Numbered from the stretch's first letter, positions 37,862 through 47,481 are shown. The stretch is DNA of 64,000 nucleotides from Carboxylicivirga sp. (GCA_025210475.1 JAOARW010000037.1:1-64000), one strand, 5' to 3'. Notes: generated from the sequence alone by a model not told the origin. A program made the numbers and translations.

Positions 37862-38980
37862 TTAAAGTTCTTTAATATAGCAACGGCGGCGCTTGTGCTG
37901 CTCGCCATTAAAAAATCGCCACATTTTCTGGACGTGTTCATTGTCCTCCAGCTCAATATTTGTTTCAGCCTTTTTGACGCCTATTTCCATGGCACCAGTG
38001 GTAATGTCATTCATGATAATGGAATTGACACCCTTACCCTGGTATGCTCTGTCGATTGCAATTAAGTAAAGGTCGGCACAGTTATTTGTTTTCAGCGACT
38101 TGAATAGGTTAAAAAGAGTTACAGGCGATAGCTTTCCTTTGGCCTTTTGCAATGCATTGGTAAAAGATGGCATGCTGATACCGACTCCGATTATTTTGTT
38201 GGCTTCATTCGTTATCACACTGATTAGTTTAAGATTCACAAAACTTAAATAATTAGTGGTGTAATAATCGATTTGCTCTTTGTTTAAAGGGATGTATCCA
38301 TACAAATCAGAATAGCTATCATTGATTAGCTGGAAGATTTCTTTTGCCCGCGCTTTTAATAATTTACGCGAGCTAAACTTTAAGCTCGTCAGTTGATGCA
38401 TTTGCTGGCACCTCTGTGCAAGCTTTCCTATCCGTTGTGTTACCTTTTTATCCGGATAGATAAGAAACTCAACCCAATCGGTACTCTTGGCAAATTTCAA
38501 CTTTTCCAGGTGCAACTGGTAGTAGGCAAAGTTGTAATTGGTAGCCATGGTACCGGCCAGATGATGCCCTTCAATTAGCAGGCCTTGCCGGTCCATATCA
38601 GTAAACCCCATTGGGCCATGGACCTGGCAAGTACCTTGCTGTTTCAACCATTGGCAGGCTGTTTCCATTAATACTGATGATACTTTGTAATCATCAATAA
38701 AATCGTACCACCCAAAACGTGCAATTCTCGAATTAGTAACTTTTTGTTCGCCCGGGTTAATTATGGCAGCAATACGTCCAACAATGATATCTCCCTTATA
38801 GGCCAGCCAACATTTAAAATGGCAAAAGTTTAAGGCAGGGTTGTTGGGGCTGAGTGTTTTTAACTCATCCATGTGTAATGGAAATGCCACCTCTTTATTG
38901 TATTTATATAGTTTGCTGTAAAACTTGACAAATTGTTTAAGGTCTGCTTTGCTTTTTACCTCTTTGATGATTACAGACAT
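37862..38980 (-). CDS. GNAT-like N-acyltransferase, candidate bacterial ceramide synthase
   Basis: A 372-residue protein with an N-terminal segment (FVKFYSKLYKYNKEVAFPLH) and a C-terminal GNAT acyl-CoA fold (about 235-370, including ADLYLIAIDRAYQGKGVNSI). Proteins of this type next to serine palmitoyltransferase include bCerS, which N-acylates 3-oxosphinganine. It overlaps the serine palmitoyltransferase gene by 10 bp, so the two are co-translated. The family is often annotated only as 'N-acetyltransferase'. The ceramide role is inferred. Confidence 0.78.
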   Translation of the reverse strand: MSVIIKEVKSKADLKQFVKFYSKLYKYNKEVAFPLHMDELKTLSPNNPALNFCHFKCWLAYKGDIIVGRIAAIINPGEQKVTNSRIARFGWYDFIDDYKVSSVLMETACQWLKQQGTCQVHGPMGFTDMDRQGLLIEGHHLAGTMATNYNFAYYQLHLEKLKFAKSTDWVEFLIYPDKKVTQRIGKLAQRCQQMHQLTSLKFSSRKLLKARAKEIFQLINDSYSDLYGYIPLNKEQIDYYTTNYLSFVNLKLISVITNEANKIIGVGISMPSFTNALQKAKGKLSPVTLFNLFKSLKTNNCADLYLIAIDRAYQGKGVNSIIMNDITTGAMEIGVKKAETNIELEDNEHVQKMWRFFNGEQHKRRRCYIKEL

Positions 38981-40182
38981 ACACTTTCCTTTAAAACATT
39001 ATAATGTACCAATACCTCATTGATTTGCTCAACGGCATATTCAATTTGTTCTTTAGTATGTGCTGCTGTTAATGAAAATCGCAGAAGCGCATCGGTTTCT
39101 TTAACGCCTGGAGCAACAACCGGATTCACGTAAATACCTTTGTCTAATAATTTTTTAGCCACGCGGAAGGTCATAAAGCTGTCGCGGATGTAAATTGGAA
39201 TAATAGGTGTTTCGGCCATGCCAATATCAAAACCACTTTCGCGCATTAAACGGATGGCATAATGGGTGTTGTCCCACAGGCGAAGGCGCAACGAATCATC
39301 TGAACGCATCAACTTAACAGCGGCTAATACACTTGCTGTTGAAGCAGGAGGTAGACTGGCGCTAAACATATAGGTTCTGGAAGCGTGGTTTAAATATTCG
39401 ATCACATCCTTATTTCCAGCAATAAATCCGCCTACCGATGCCAACGATTTACTAAAGGTTCCTCCAATTAAATCCACTTTGTCGGTAATGCCATAGTATG
39501 AAGCCGTACCTGCGCCATGATCACCGATAACACCGATGGCATGAGCGCAGTCAACAAAAGTAAAGGCATCATGCTTCTCGGCTTCTTCCGTTATTCGGTC
39601 CAGTTTGGCAATGTCGCCATCCATTGAGAAAATACCATCTGTCACAATCAACTTAACGCCAGTGGAATGCTTCAGTTTGTGTAGTTTTCTTCCCAAATCA
39701 GATGGGTTATTATGCCTGTATTTAACTCGCTGTGCCAAACTCATACGACAGCCATCAATAATGGAGGCATGATTCAGCTCGTCGATCAAAATGTGATCAT
39801 TTTTACCGGCCATGGCAGGAATAACACCCGTGTTTACCTGAAATCCTGTAGGGAAAACAATCACTCCTTCTTTTCCTAGCCAGTCGGCTAATTCATGCTC
39901 TAATTCATGATGCAGATCCAGTGTTCCGTTCATAAATCGGCTACCGGTGCATGAAGTACCATATTTGTCAATGGCCTGCTTACTGGCCTCTTTTATTTTG
40001 GGATGATTATTTAGTCCTAAGTAATTATTTGATCCAAACATAAGCACCTCTTTACCGCCAATAATGCTCGATGAAGATTGGTGGGATGAAATGGATCTGA
40101 AATAAGGATACATATTGGCTTCCTTCAATAACTTGGCTTGTATCACCATGTTATTATTCCTGACAAAGTCGTATTTGCTCAT
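38971..40182 (-). CDS. spt: Serine palmitoyltransferase (alpha-oxoamine synthase)
   Basis: A PLP enzyme condensing L-serine with an acyl-CoA to 3-oxosphinganine, the first step of sphingolipid synthesis. The 403-residue soluble protein carries the alpha-oxoamine synthase landmarks: GSNNYLGL, GSRFMNGTLDLHHELE, DELNHASIIDG, DCAHAIG (Asp211) and Schiff-base Lys245 in GGTFSKSLAS. Related enzymes use glycine (KBL, HemA) or alanine (BioF). The flanking candidate ceramide synthase and reductase genes favour serine palmitoyltransferase. Confidence 0.88.
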   Translation of the reverse strand: MSKYDFVRNNNMVIQAKLLKEANMYPYFRSISSHQSSSSIIGGKEVLMFGSNNYLGLNNHPKIKEASKQAIDKYGTSCTGSRFMNGTLDLHHELEHELADWLGKEGVIVFPTGFQVNTGVIPAMAGKNDHILIDELNHASIIDGCRMSLAQRVKYRHNNPSDLGRKLHKLKHSTGVKLIVTDGIFSMDGDIAKLDRITEEAEKHDAFTFVDCAHAIGVIGDHGAGTASYYGITDKVDLIGGTFSKSLASVGGFIAGNKDVIEYLNHASRTYMFSASLPPASTASVLAAVKLMRSDDSLRLRLWDNTHYAIRLMRESGFDIGMAETPIIPIYIRDSFMTFRVAKKLLDKGIYVNPVVAPGVKETDALLRFSLTAAHTKEQIEYAVEQINEVLVHYNVLKESVCL

Positions 40183-40199
40183 AATTAGATGTTTTAATA

Positions 40200-42077
40200 C
40201 TAGTTGTTGTGTATAGATTCTGTAGGGTCAATGCTTTGGAATTTATTTCTCCAGTTGTTCAGGGTCTTAAGCAACTGGTTGGTCATCTGTTTTTGCTCCA
40301 AGGCCAGATTATGCTTTTGCAAAGGGTCGTTTTTTAGGTCGTACAAAGCCACAAATCCCGAGTTGTTATTAAGCAGCAGGTAATCATCGGTCATTAGCTG
40401 ATAACACTCATTGATAATACTTACCGAGAACGCTTTTTGCTTATGGTCAAAAAGATTGTTCCCAGGAGTGTCAAGAGTTTGAGGAAAATTCAAATACGAC
40501 AGAACACTTGGGAAAATATCGATGTGCTGTGCCCTTCTCTTGCCCGCTCCTTTAAAGGCACTGCCCGGATCAAAAAATAATAAGGGCACACTAAATGCTT
40601 TTTCGCTTGTGGCATAATGCTTTTCCCATGGTATGATTGCGTGATCGGCTGTTATGACGAACAAGGTATTCTTGTACCAATCCATCGTTTTTACCGTTTG
40701 GAAAAAGGAGCGCAAAGCATGATCGGTGTAAGCGATGGTTTCTTCAATACCATTTTCTCCTTTAGGGAAGGTGTTATGATATTCAGCAGGTAAATCAAAC
40801 GGATTATGAGAGGTTAAAGTAAAAACGGTGGAGATAAATGGCTTTTGCTCCTGGTTAAGTTTGTTCGCCATGTATTGCAGATAGGGTTCATCCCAAATAC
40901 CCCAGGTGCCATCAAAGTCTCCTTTAATGGGGTATTCATCCAGTCCGTAATAGTGATTAATTCCACTCTGATGGCAAAAATCCTGAAAGCCCATGGTGGC
41001 ATTGTGCGAGCCATGAAAAAAATAGGTTTCGTAGCCAATGGCTCTTAAACTGGCAGGTAAGCTACTAATTGAAGATTTATTATCACTTAAGATAAATGGT
41101 GTTTGGGTAGCCGGCAGGGAGGCAAGTACAGCCGGTAAGGCATCCATGCTTTTTCGTCCGTTGGCCGATGCCCTCGTAAAATAATAACTCTCGGTCATCA
41201 ATGAATCCAGAAATGGGGTAAATCCATTTCCCACCTGCTCCGGATTTAATAGTTTGGAGGCTTCACTGGTAAAGCTTTCAAGTATGATGATGACGACGTT
41301 TTTATTGGGAGTTAAAGAGTCGCATTGTGATGGCTCACATAACGCCTGGTGGGTATTAGCAGCCTGATTCGTGATTTTAATGGCATCATGGTGCCATGAG
41401 TAAAGTAATGTAAATGCAGAATTATACGAAATGCCGGCAATTATCGGATCTTCCAGTGTTTCAACGGCCGTGTTAAATCCTGTGCCTTCCTCAATGATGT
41501 TGATCTGTCCTTTACATCCGGCCACAAAGATGTAAGTCACCAGTAAATAGACTCCTAACTGTTGTTTGCCTGAAAGGTAAATCGATGAACGAATTTTATT
41601 CGAATAACGATAGAATTTAATCATCACAAAAAGCAACAATGCTAACAATACAATGGCATACCAGTAGGTGATGAAGAACTCGTAACCCAAAGAGCTCATG
41701 TTGGCTTGGGTGCCCAAATAGGAGAAAATGGAGATACTAATTCGTTTTAGCGTATAGGGATAATAAAAGACATCAACAAGATTGGCAATGACAGCTATGG
41801 TATTGGATACAACAAACAGCACCATCAATACGCCTTGATAATACTTGTTTTGCGTGAAAGCAAATGGAAGCAAATAAGCAATGGCAAAGGGGGTATTGAC
41901 CAGAAAGATGGTCATTACATCAAACAATGCTCCCAATAAAAAAATAAGGGGATAATCCGCCATACCGATGTTCTGAAACAAGGCATGGTTAATACCAACC
42001 AGTAGAATGCGACACAACTGAAATATGACAAACAGTACGCTGAACAGGAAGGTAAGACGTTTTATTGACTGGTACAT
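40200..42077 (-). CDS. LtaS-like membrane sulfatase-fold transferase
   Basis: A 625-residue inner-membrane enzyme with five N-terminal TM helices (about 8-28, 42-62, 66-76, 82-102, 133-155) and an extracytoplasmic alkaline-phosphatase/sulfatase domain. Metal and nucleophile candidates are Glu267 in IILESFTSE and Ser310 in NGRKSMDALPA; later landmarks are FTLTSHNPF and ITADHA. The family transfers phosphoglycerol or phosphoethanolamine from phospholipids. In this operon it may attach a head group to ceramide, which is a hypothesis. Confidence 0.85.
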   Translation of the reverse strand: MYQSIKRLTFLFSVLFVIFQLCRILLVGINHALFQNIGMADYPLIFLLGALFDVMTIFLVNTPFAIAYLLPFAFTQNKYYQGVLMVLFVVSNTIAVIANLVDVFYYPYTLKRISISIFSYLGTQANMSSLGYEFFITYWYAIVLLALLLFVMIKFYRYSNKIRSSIYLSGKQQLGVYLLVTYIFVAGCKGQINIIEEGTGFNTAVETLEDPIIAGISYNSAFTLLYSWHHDAIKITNQAANTHQALCEPSQCDSLTPNKNVVIIILESFTSEASKLLNPEQVGNGFTPFLDSLMTESYYFTRASANGRKSMDALPAVLASLPATQTPFILSDNKSSISSLPASLRAIGYETYFFHGSHNATMGFQDFCHQSGINHYYGLDEYPIKGDFDGTWGIWDEPYLQYMANKLNQEQKPFISTVFTLTSHNPFDLPAEYHNTFPKGENGIEETIAYTDHALRSFFQTVKTMDWYKNTLFVITADHAIIPWEKHYATSEKAFSVPLLFFDPGSAFKGAGKRRAQHIDIFPSVLSYLNFPQTLDTPGNNLFDHKQKAFSVSIINECYQLMTDDYLLLNNNSGFVALYDLKNDPLQKHNLALEQKQMTNQLLKTLNNWRNKFQSIDPTESIHNN

Positions 42078-42090
42078 AGTTTAAAGTTTT

Positions 42091-44589
42091 TTAGAAGCTA
42101 ACTTCGATGCGTAAGCGAATGCCGTGCTTAGCAGAAAAATTATCAAATACATCAGCCGTATTTAAGCGACGTACATAGTCAACTCTCAGGCATTTAAATA
42201 TATTGGTGATGCCGGCGCTGGCTTCCATGTATGGGGCATCGCTGGTGGTACGCAAATAATCAGGAATCTGCATAACGCGGTCGTGCTCACCCAAAAGCAT
42301 GCCATAGTAAGTTTTAAATGTAAATATCTCGCGCAGGTTGAGGTGCTTTACCAAGGGTAGTTTATTAAATAAAATACCACCGGTATTGTAGGTGAAGTGT
42401 GCATTAAAATAAACATCACTCACATAAGATGTGTGATAAAGTAAATTAAAGTGGTAACGGGCCGCTCCAATATCGCGGGTACCACGCGGCATATTTAGAA
42501 GTGGGTAAGGAGCATCACCTATAATTGCACCTCCTTCAATAAGGGTTTTCAAAAAGGTTGGACCAATGTTAACCCGGCTCTTCATCGACAAGTTAAAATT
42601 GGCGTAATTACCCGATTTGTTGGACTCCGCGGTGGGCAGATTATACCTGCCTAATAGGGTCGTGAAATGGAATACCGGTTTATTATTGCCGTAGTAGATT
42701 CTGGAGAAGAAACCTTCGTCATAATCCTGATCAAAAGATAGTCGCGTATCAAGCAGAATGTTTTGAACATCGAAATGGGGCAATGCCTGCTTGTTGGCAA
42801 TAAAGGCTACGTTACGATTACTGTATAAGCGTTTATGCGACAGGCGAAATAATACACCAACACTTTTCTTTAACTGATGCTCAAGTGTTAAACCGAAATG
42901 CTGTGTGCGAAGCATATAGGGATTGGGCTCAACAGATGTAAAAGCAGAGATGATGTTTCCACTCCCTTGCTGATAAGGGTTTTCTTTGATGAATTCGACA
43001 AACTTATTGCGTGTTAAATTAAAGTAGTCGTAGTAATAGTTGCCTTTTATAATGGTTCGCTTCTCAGTTTTAAACTGGTAGGCCATGTTCGATCCATAGG
43101 CAAAATCTTTATTTTTAAACCCATAACCCAGGTAGCCACCAACAGTAAAGTTTTTAAATAGCTTTTCGCTGGTACGAAGAGGAATGGTTAATCGATCTCC
43201 TTCTATTTCGTTCTTTCTGTAAAAGGCAAAATAGGGGCCTAAATCTAACTTATTCAGGTTGTAATAACCATTCAGTGTCATCGCACTAAACTTATCAACG
43301 GCCTTTACATAAGAGTTGTTTTTTAATGACTTGATGCCCGATGAGGCCGATAACTCAAAACTATCCAGGGGCGCATGGATGCGTTCCTGTGCCAATAAAG
43401 AATCGGAAGATAAATCAATGGGATTTAATGAGGTAGTTAAGGTGTTTAAAGGGTAGTTGTTAAGATTGTTATAAACATTAACCTTTTGTACAACGAACTG
43501 TTTTCTTTCCTTTTTAGCGTTGGCATTTTGCTTGCTAAGCGATAGGTTTAGCTTGGTTTTTTGTTGTTTATAAAACCAATTACCCTGCTTGTTTTGTTCA
43601 TAGTCGATGGCCACCGATAAATTACTGACAAAATTGACGTTGGCACTATTGGGTAAAGTGGCTCTGATCTCCGTTAAAGCCCAGGTTTTATTTTCGACCC
43701 AGAAATAGCCTTTGAAGGTGACATTTTTGTAACTCTTGGGGTAAAAGTTGAATTTGAAATACTTGGTATTTCCTTTGGTAATGCTGTCGGTTATATAAAC
43801 GTTGTAGTAGAGCAGGGAGGTGCTGGATATGGGGCTCGGAAAGCCTTTTTGTAAGATGTTGATTTGGTTATCGTAGAAGTTAAACTGCGTTGTTAACCTT
43901 TTCTCCAGTACCCCGCGTACCTGATCGTTAATTTCGGTTAAAACACCATCGCTTTTGTTGGTTACAACTTCTGTTCTTTCGTTTGAAACGCCCTGATTTC
44001 GATAGTGATTCGTAATGGTTTCATCCATAAAAAACGGCATCATAACCGTTGAATCGGATGATGCAACCAGCGCATCGGTATTGCCTTTGAGAATACGGGA
44101 TGATGATGCTTTTTCTTTATTGATGTTGTTTAAAAATACCGACGTACGTGCATAGTTTTTGTAGTCGATATGTTGAATGTTATCCGGATTATTCTTCTTA
44201 CGGTTTTTAATAATCTTTCTTAATAGCAACAAATCAAGCGAGTTGTCTGGCTTGACCGTTACTTCATCCAGATTCTGAACATCTTCCTCCAACTCAACTT
44301 TAAGAAAGGTTTGATTGGGTTTGACCTCAATTTCCTGACTCTTGTACCCAATGAACTTAACCCAAAGGGAACATGGCAGAGCAATGGATTCGAGCTTAAA
44401 CTGTCCGTTATTATCGGTGATTACGCCTGTATTTGAATCGATCACCAGTATATTAACAAATGGCAATGGTTCCTGCGTGGCTTTGTCGCTAACCACACCA
44501 CTAATTGTTTGTGCCGAACTAAATTCAGCAAACAAAAAAGCGCATAGTAGTGTGAACGTAGTTTTATATAGTAAATTACGTATCTGCAT
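42091..44589 (-). CDS. DUF5686 / carboxypeptidase-regulatory-like outer-membrane protein
   Basis: An 832-residue exported protein. A signal peptide (ending FSSAQ, about residue 27) is followed by a CarboxypepD_reg-like beta sandwich (TISGVVSDKATQEPLPFVNI, about 28-115). A DUF5686 domain and a C-terminal barrel-like region end with RIEVSF. The frame is open to 44649, but the ATG at 44589 places the signal peptide correctly. It is the first gene of the operon, 14 bp before the LtaS-like gene, and may help assemble or export the lipid product. Confidence 0.84.
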   Translation of the reverse strand: MQIRNLLYKTTFTLLCAFLFAEFSSAQTISGVVSDKATQEPLPFVNILVIDSNTGVITDNNGQFKLESIALPCSLWVKFIGYKSQEIEVKPNQTFLKVELEEDVQNLDEVTVKPDNSLDLLLLRKIIKNRKKNNPDNIQHIDYKNYARTSVFLNNINKEKASSSRILKGNTDALVASSDSTVMMPFFMDETITNHYRNQGVSNERTEVVTNKSDGVLTEINDQVRGVLEKRLTTQFNFYDNQINILQKGFPSPISSTSLLYYNVYITDSITKGNTKYFKFNFYPKSYKNVTFKGYFWVENKTWALTEIRATLPNSANVNFVSNLSVAIDYEQNKQGNWFYKQQKTKLNLSLSKQNANAKKERKQFVVQKVNVYNNLNNYPLNTLTTSLNPIDLSSDSLLAQERIHAPLDSFELSASSGIKSLKNNSYVKAVDKFSAMTLNGYYNLNKLDLGPYFAFYRKNEIEGDRLTIPLRTSEKLFKNFTVGGYLGYGFKNKDFAYGSNMAYQFKTEKRTIIKGNYYYDYFNLTRNKFVEFIKENPYQQGSGNIISAFTSVEPNPYMLRTQHFGLTLEHQLKKSVGVLFRLSHKRLYSNRNVAFIANKQALPHFDVQNILLDTRLSFDQDYDEGFFSRIYYGNNKPVFHFTTLLGRYNLPTAESNKSGNYANFNLSMKSRVNIGPTFLKTLIEGGAIIGDAPYPLLNMPRGTRDIGAARYHFNLLYHTSYVSDVYFNAHFTYNTGGILFNKLPLVKHLNLREIFTFKTYYGMLLGEHDRVMQIPDYLRTTSDAPYMEASAGITNIFKCLRVDYVRRLNTADVFDNFSAKHGIRLRIEVSF

Positions 44590-44684
44590 CTTGAAATAAT
44601 TGTTTTCCTTTATTGTCTTGTAGATTTTTCCCCAATAAAAGGTTAGCAAAGATGGAGGAGGAGGTAGGATGATTGAAATAATTG

Positions 44685-44711
44685 TGAGAAGCGGTTAGAA
44701 TTTTATGAGAA
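44685..44711 (-). promoter_or_regulatory. LytTR-like direct-repeat site upstream of the sphingolipid operon
   Basis: On the minus strand, TTCTCA occurs at plus 44706-44711 and 21 bp further at 44685-44690. The second half sits in ACCGCTTCTCACAAT, nearly identical to the site before the PAP2 gene. It lies about 96-122 bp upstream of the DUF5686 start. Confidence 0.65.
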
Positions 44712-44981
44712 CCGACACAAGAATTACTGATTCAGACAAAGAAAATGTATCACGAAAGAGGAGTTTTTCGGTTTAAAACGCTGCATATTCTTGTTTAATG
44801 TTTTAGTCCAGATTACAAATTAGTGCATGAGGGAGTACGCCGAAATTGTTGAGTTTATAACCCTTGTAATCTCCTAAGCTGGACACGCCAGAAAGTATCA
44901 AGTATCAGAATGTGAGTATCAAGATGCACAGCTTTTTTAAAATATTCTACCAAACAAAACACGAATATTAATGATAAGATA

Positions 44982-45077
44982 CTAAATAGGGGATGAAATA
45001 CTATTGATTTGCAACATGTAATTCAACACCATTCTGGTCTCCCTTCTTAAGGGAGATTTAGAGGGTAAATTTGTAAT
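44982..45077 (+). repeat. 95-bp dispersed repeat, copy A
   Basis: Begins CTAAATAGGGGATG and ends GAGGGTAAATTTGTAATC. It contains the hairpin TCTCCCTT-CTT-AAGGGAGA. The same unit recurs at 46562, 51871 and 53350. It is non-coding. Confidence 0.75.
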
Positions 45078-45146
45078 CCTCCGCCAGTAAATAACCCCAA
45101 TAATTCCCTGAAAAAGCAAGTTTACACCTTATGTTATTATAGGAGT

Positions 45147-45497
45147 ATTAAAGGCTCTGTATGGATTATAGTGGGTAATCACCCAAACAACTTAAGTGCA
45201 CCACTCGGCCTCTCTAAAAAAAGTGATAGAAATATAAGATGTTACTTAGAGAGACCGGGAAGCTGAGAACTTGTTCGAAGATCAGCCGGCCGAACTTAGT
45301 AACAGTAAATAGATCAATTACTTTTTTTAGGCAGCCTTTCTCAATGCTGAAGCCCTAAAGAATACTCAATTCTTTAGCGCTCCGATGTATACTTTCTTGT
45401 GTCAAGACAAGTAAAGTATAAGCCTCGCGGCTTGAGCGACGATTGTAAACTGAAAATTAGTTACCCACTAAAAATCATATAGCACCGTATTAAATTA
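45147..45497. mobile_element. MITE-like element of about 350 bp
   Basis: The perfect 10-bp inverted repeat TAGTGGGTAA (45169-45178) and TTACCCACTA (45461-45470) extends outward as an imperfect match of about 30 bp (left TTAAAGGCTCTGTATGG, right its degenerate inverse). The interior has several smaller hairpins, for example CTAAAGAAT-N5-ATTCTTTAG near 45353-45375 and TATACTTT...AAAGTATA near 45387-45420, but no reading frame. The rest of the long 44590-45604 gap shows no gene. Confidence 0.45.
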
Positions 45498-45604
45498 CCT
45501 ATGAACCATAGACTCGATTAAACTTTTAAAAGCCATATTTACACCGACTTTTATTTACCATATTAAAATTCGAAATACATCATAAGCTCTTATATAAGAT
45601 ATCT

Positions 45605-46495
45605 ATGAAAAAAATTGTACTGACATTGTTGATTAGCCTTGTTTTCGGCTTAATAGAAGCTCAGCTTTATCAACCGCATGATACCATCATTTATAAACAC
45701 ACCGGGCAGGGTGATTTGTCCTTGCATTGTTTTTATCCCAATGATTATAAAAAAAACGATCAGCGTCCGGCCATTGTTTTCTTTTTCGGAGGAGGATGGG
45801 TAGGCGGAACGCCAAAGCAATTCTATCAGCAATCAACACATTTAGCCAGCTTAGGCATTGTTTGCTTTTCGGCCGAGTACAGAGTCAGGAATCGGCACAA
45901 AACATCGCCTTTCGAATCGGTGAAAGATGCCAAATCGGCGGTGCGCTATTTACGCCAACATGCCGCTGAATTGGGAATTAATCCATCTAAAATAGTTGCG
46001 GCAGGCGGTTCGGCAGGTGGTCATGTGGCGGCATGTTCGGGTGTAATTACCGGTAAGGATGAAGCAGGAGAGGATTTGAGGATCAGCTCGGTGCCTAATG
46101 CCATGGTATTGTTTAATCCGGTACTAGATACAACAGAAAAAGGTTATGGAGCTGAAAAGGTTAAAGGCAGAGAGACGGAAATATCGCCTTGTCATCATGT
46201 GAAAAAAGGAATAGTGCCTTGTATTTTGTTTCACGGAACGGCAGATAAAACAGTGCCATATGAAAATGCGGTGCGTTTTGATTCATTAATGTTGGCAAGT
46301 GGCAACGATTGTGATTTAGTACCTACCATAAATAAAGGGCATGGCTTTTTTAATAGCAGTTGGTTTAAAAAGGCCAATAAAGATGAGGACTATAAAAAAA
46401 TTATGTATGAGTTGGAGCTGTTTTTATGGAAGCATAGCTACCTGGAGAAACCAAGCGATTGGACTTACGATTTTAATTCAGCTTTGACACCTTAG
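45605..46495 (+). CDS. Secreted alpha/beta-hydrolase esterase
   Basis: A 296-residue hydrolase with a signal peptide (about 1-19). The oxyanion motif is FFFGGGWVGG (about 57-66, an HGGG variant), the nucleophile elbow is GGSAGG, and the acid/base end comprises GTADKTVPYENAV (Asp) and KGHGFF (His). This pattern matches acetyl-xylan-type esterases and BD-FAE-like carbohydrate esterases common in Bacteroidota. It is flanked by 95-bp repeats on both sides and monocistronic. The substrate is unknown. Confidence 0.85.
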   Translation: MKKIVLTLLISLVFGLIEAQLYQPHDTIIYKHTGQGDLSLHCFYPNDYKKNDQRPAIVFFFGGGWVGGTPKQFYQQSTHLASLGIVCFSAEYRVRNRHKTSPFESVKDAKSAVRYLRQHAAELGINPSKIVAAGGSAGGHVAACSGVITGKDEAGEDLRISSVPNAMVLFNPVLDTTEKGYGAEKVKGRETEISPCHHVKKGIVPCILFHGTADKTVPYENAVRFDSLMLASGNDCDLVPTINKGHGFFNSSWFKKANKDEDYKKIMYELELFLWKHSYLEKPSDWTYDFNSALTP

Positions 46496-46550
46496 TGTGT
46501 GCTGGTAAGGTTTTGTTATCTAAGCTTTTATAATTTGTAACTTTTTAACC

Positions 46551-46659
46551 CCTATAATCCCCTAAATAGGGGATGTAAATACTATTGATTTGCAACATGT
46601 AATTCAGCACCATTCAGGTCTCCCTTAATAAGGGAGATTTAGAGGGTAAAATTGTAATC
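46551..46659 (+). repeat. 95-bp dispersed repeat, copy B
   Basis: Starts CCTATAATCC/CCTAAATAGG and ends at ATTGTAATC. It has the hairpin TCTCCCTT-AAT-AAGGGAGA. It is nearly identical to copy D at 53350. Confidence 0.78.
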
Positions 46660-46701
46660 ACACTGAACCGGATTTTCCATTCATACCCATATCAAAAAAA
46701 T

Positions 46702-46726
46702 CAGGCAGCTTTTCAAAAGCTGCCTG
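46702..46726 (-). terminator. Terminator of the DUF6261 gene
   Basis: Stem CAGGCAGCTTTT / AAAAGCTGCCTG with a 1-nt loop. On the minus strand it is followed by a run of seven T. Confidence 0.85.
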
Positions 46727-46761
46727 GTCTCGTTAATATCCTTTATCGGTTTGATTAAGAT

Positions 46762-47481
46762 TTAGTTTTCAACTTCCTCGTTAAGCGTTTGGCGACGTTT
46801 CACCACCTCGTTGGCTCGGTCGATGTGCGTGGCTATGTTATTAGTAAGTTCGGTGTAAGTGGCCGGATCGAATTGTACCATGGCACGAAGGTAAACAACC
46901 AGTTTGTTGTTGATCAGCTCAATCATTTCGCGCTTGATTTCGGTCGCACTTTCCGATTCGCCTTCCTCGGCAGTGGCTTCGTTCCACTTCATTTCGGCCT
47001 CTTTGAAATTCTTCTGATCCACTTCCAGTTGATCAACGATAGCAAGCATGCCGGGCAGTAGCTCTACACTTGGTAGTATTTCGGGAGCCCTCAGGTCTCT
47101 GATTAGCGACAGGGTTGAAGCCGACTGGCTCGAATAATTCAAACTTGTTATCTCAAAACCATAGCGACCTAAAACCCCGTCAACGGCCTGTGCAGCCTTA
47201 TTAATAGTGTTATCGGGATGCAATAAAAAGCCCTGGTTTAGGTATAAGAGCGAACGCGTAGTCGTATCGCGTTTTACATCAGCTTCATCGAGTACCGATT
47301 CAGCTTTTATTTTATTCACGGCCTCATTAAAACGCTGCATAATAGAATCGAGCGATTCTTTTACCGTAGTAATGTTAGGGTCGTTAACACTCGTGTTGTG
47401 AAGCTCGGTATTCAGGTTGCCACCCAAATTATTGGCTTCACCCACACGGGTGTTTTTCGAAATTTTGTTAATTTCTGTCAT
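46762..47481 (-). CDS. DUF6261 family protein
   Basis: A 239-residue soluble, helical protein. LNYSSQSASTLSLIRDL and ELLPGMLAIVDQLE fit the DUF6261 family, which is known mainly from Bacteroidota and has no assigned role. No signal peptide is present. The frame is open to 47805, but that extension is only the translated palindrome array (CPNGQ/CPFGQ peptides), so the ATG at 47481 is the start. The array begins 58 bp upstream and probably relates to its control or mobility. Confidence 0.8.
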   Translation of the reverse strand: MTEINKISKNTRVGEANNLGGNLNTELHNTSVNDPNITTVKESLDSIMQRFNEAVNKIKAESVLDEADVKRDTTTRSLLYLNQGFLLHPDNTINKAAQAVDGVLGRYGFEITSLNYSSQSASTLSLIRDLRAPEILPSVELLPGMLAIVDQLEVDQKNFKEAEMKWNEATAEEGESESATEIKREMIELINNKLVVYLRAMVQFDPATYTELTNNIATHIDRANEVVKRRQTLNEEVEN

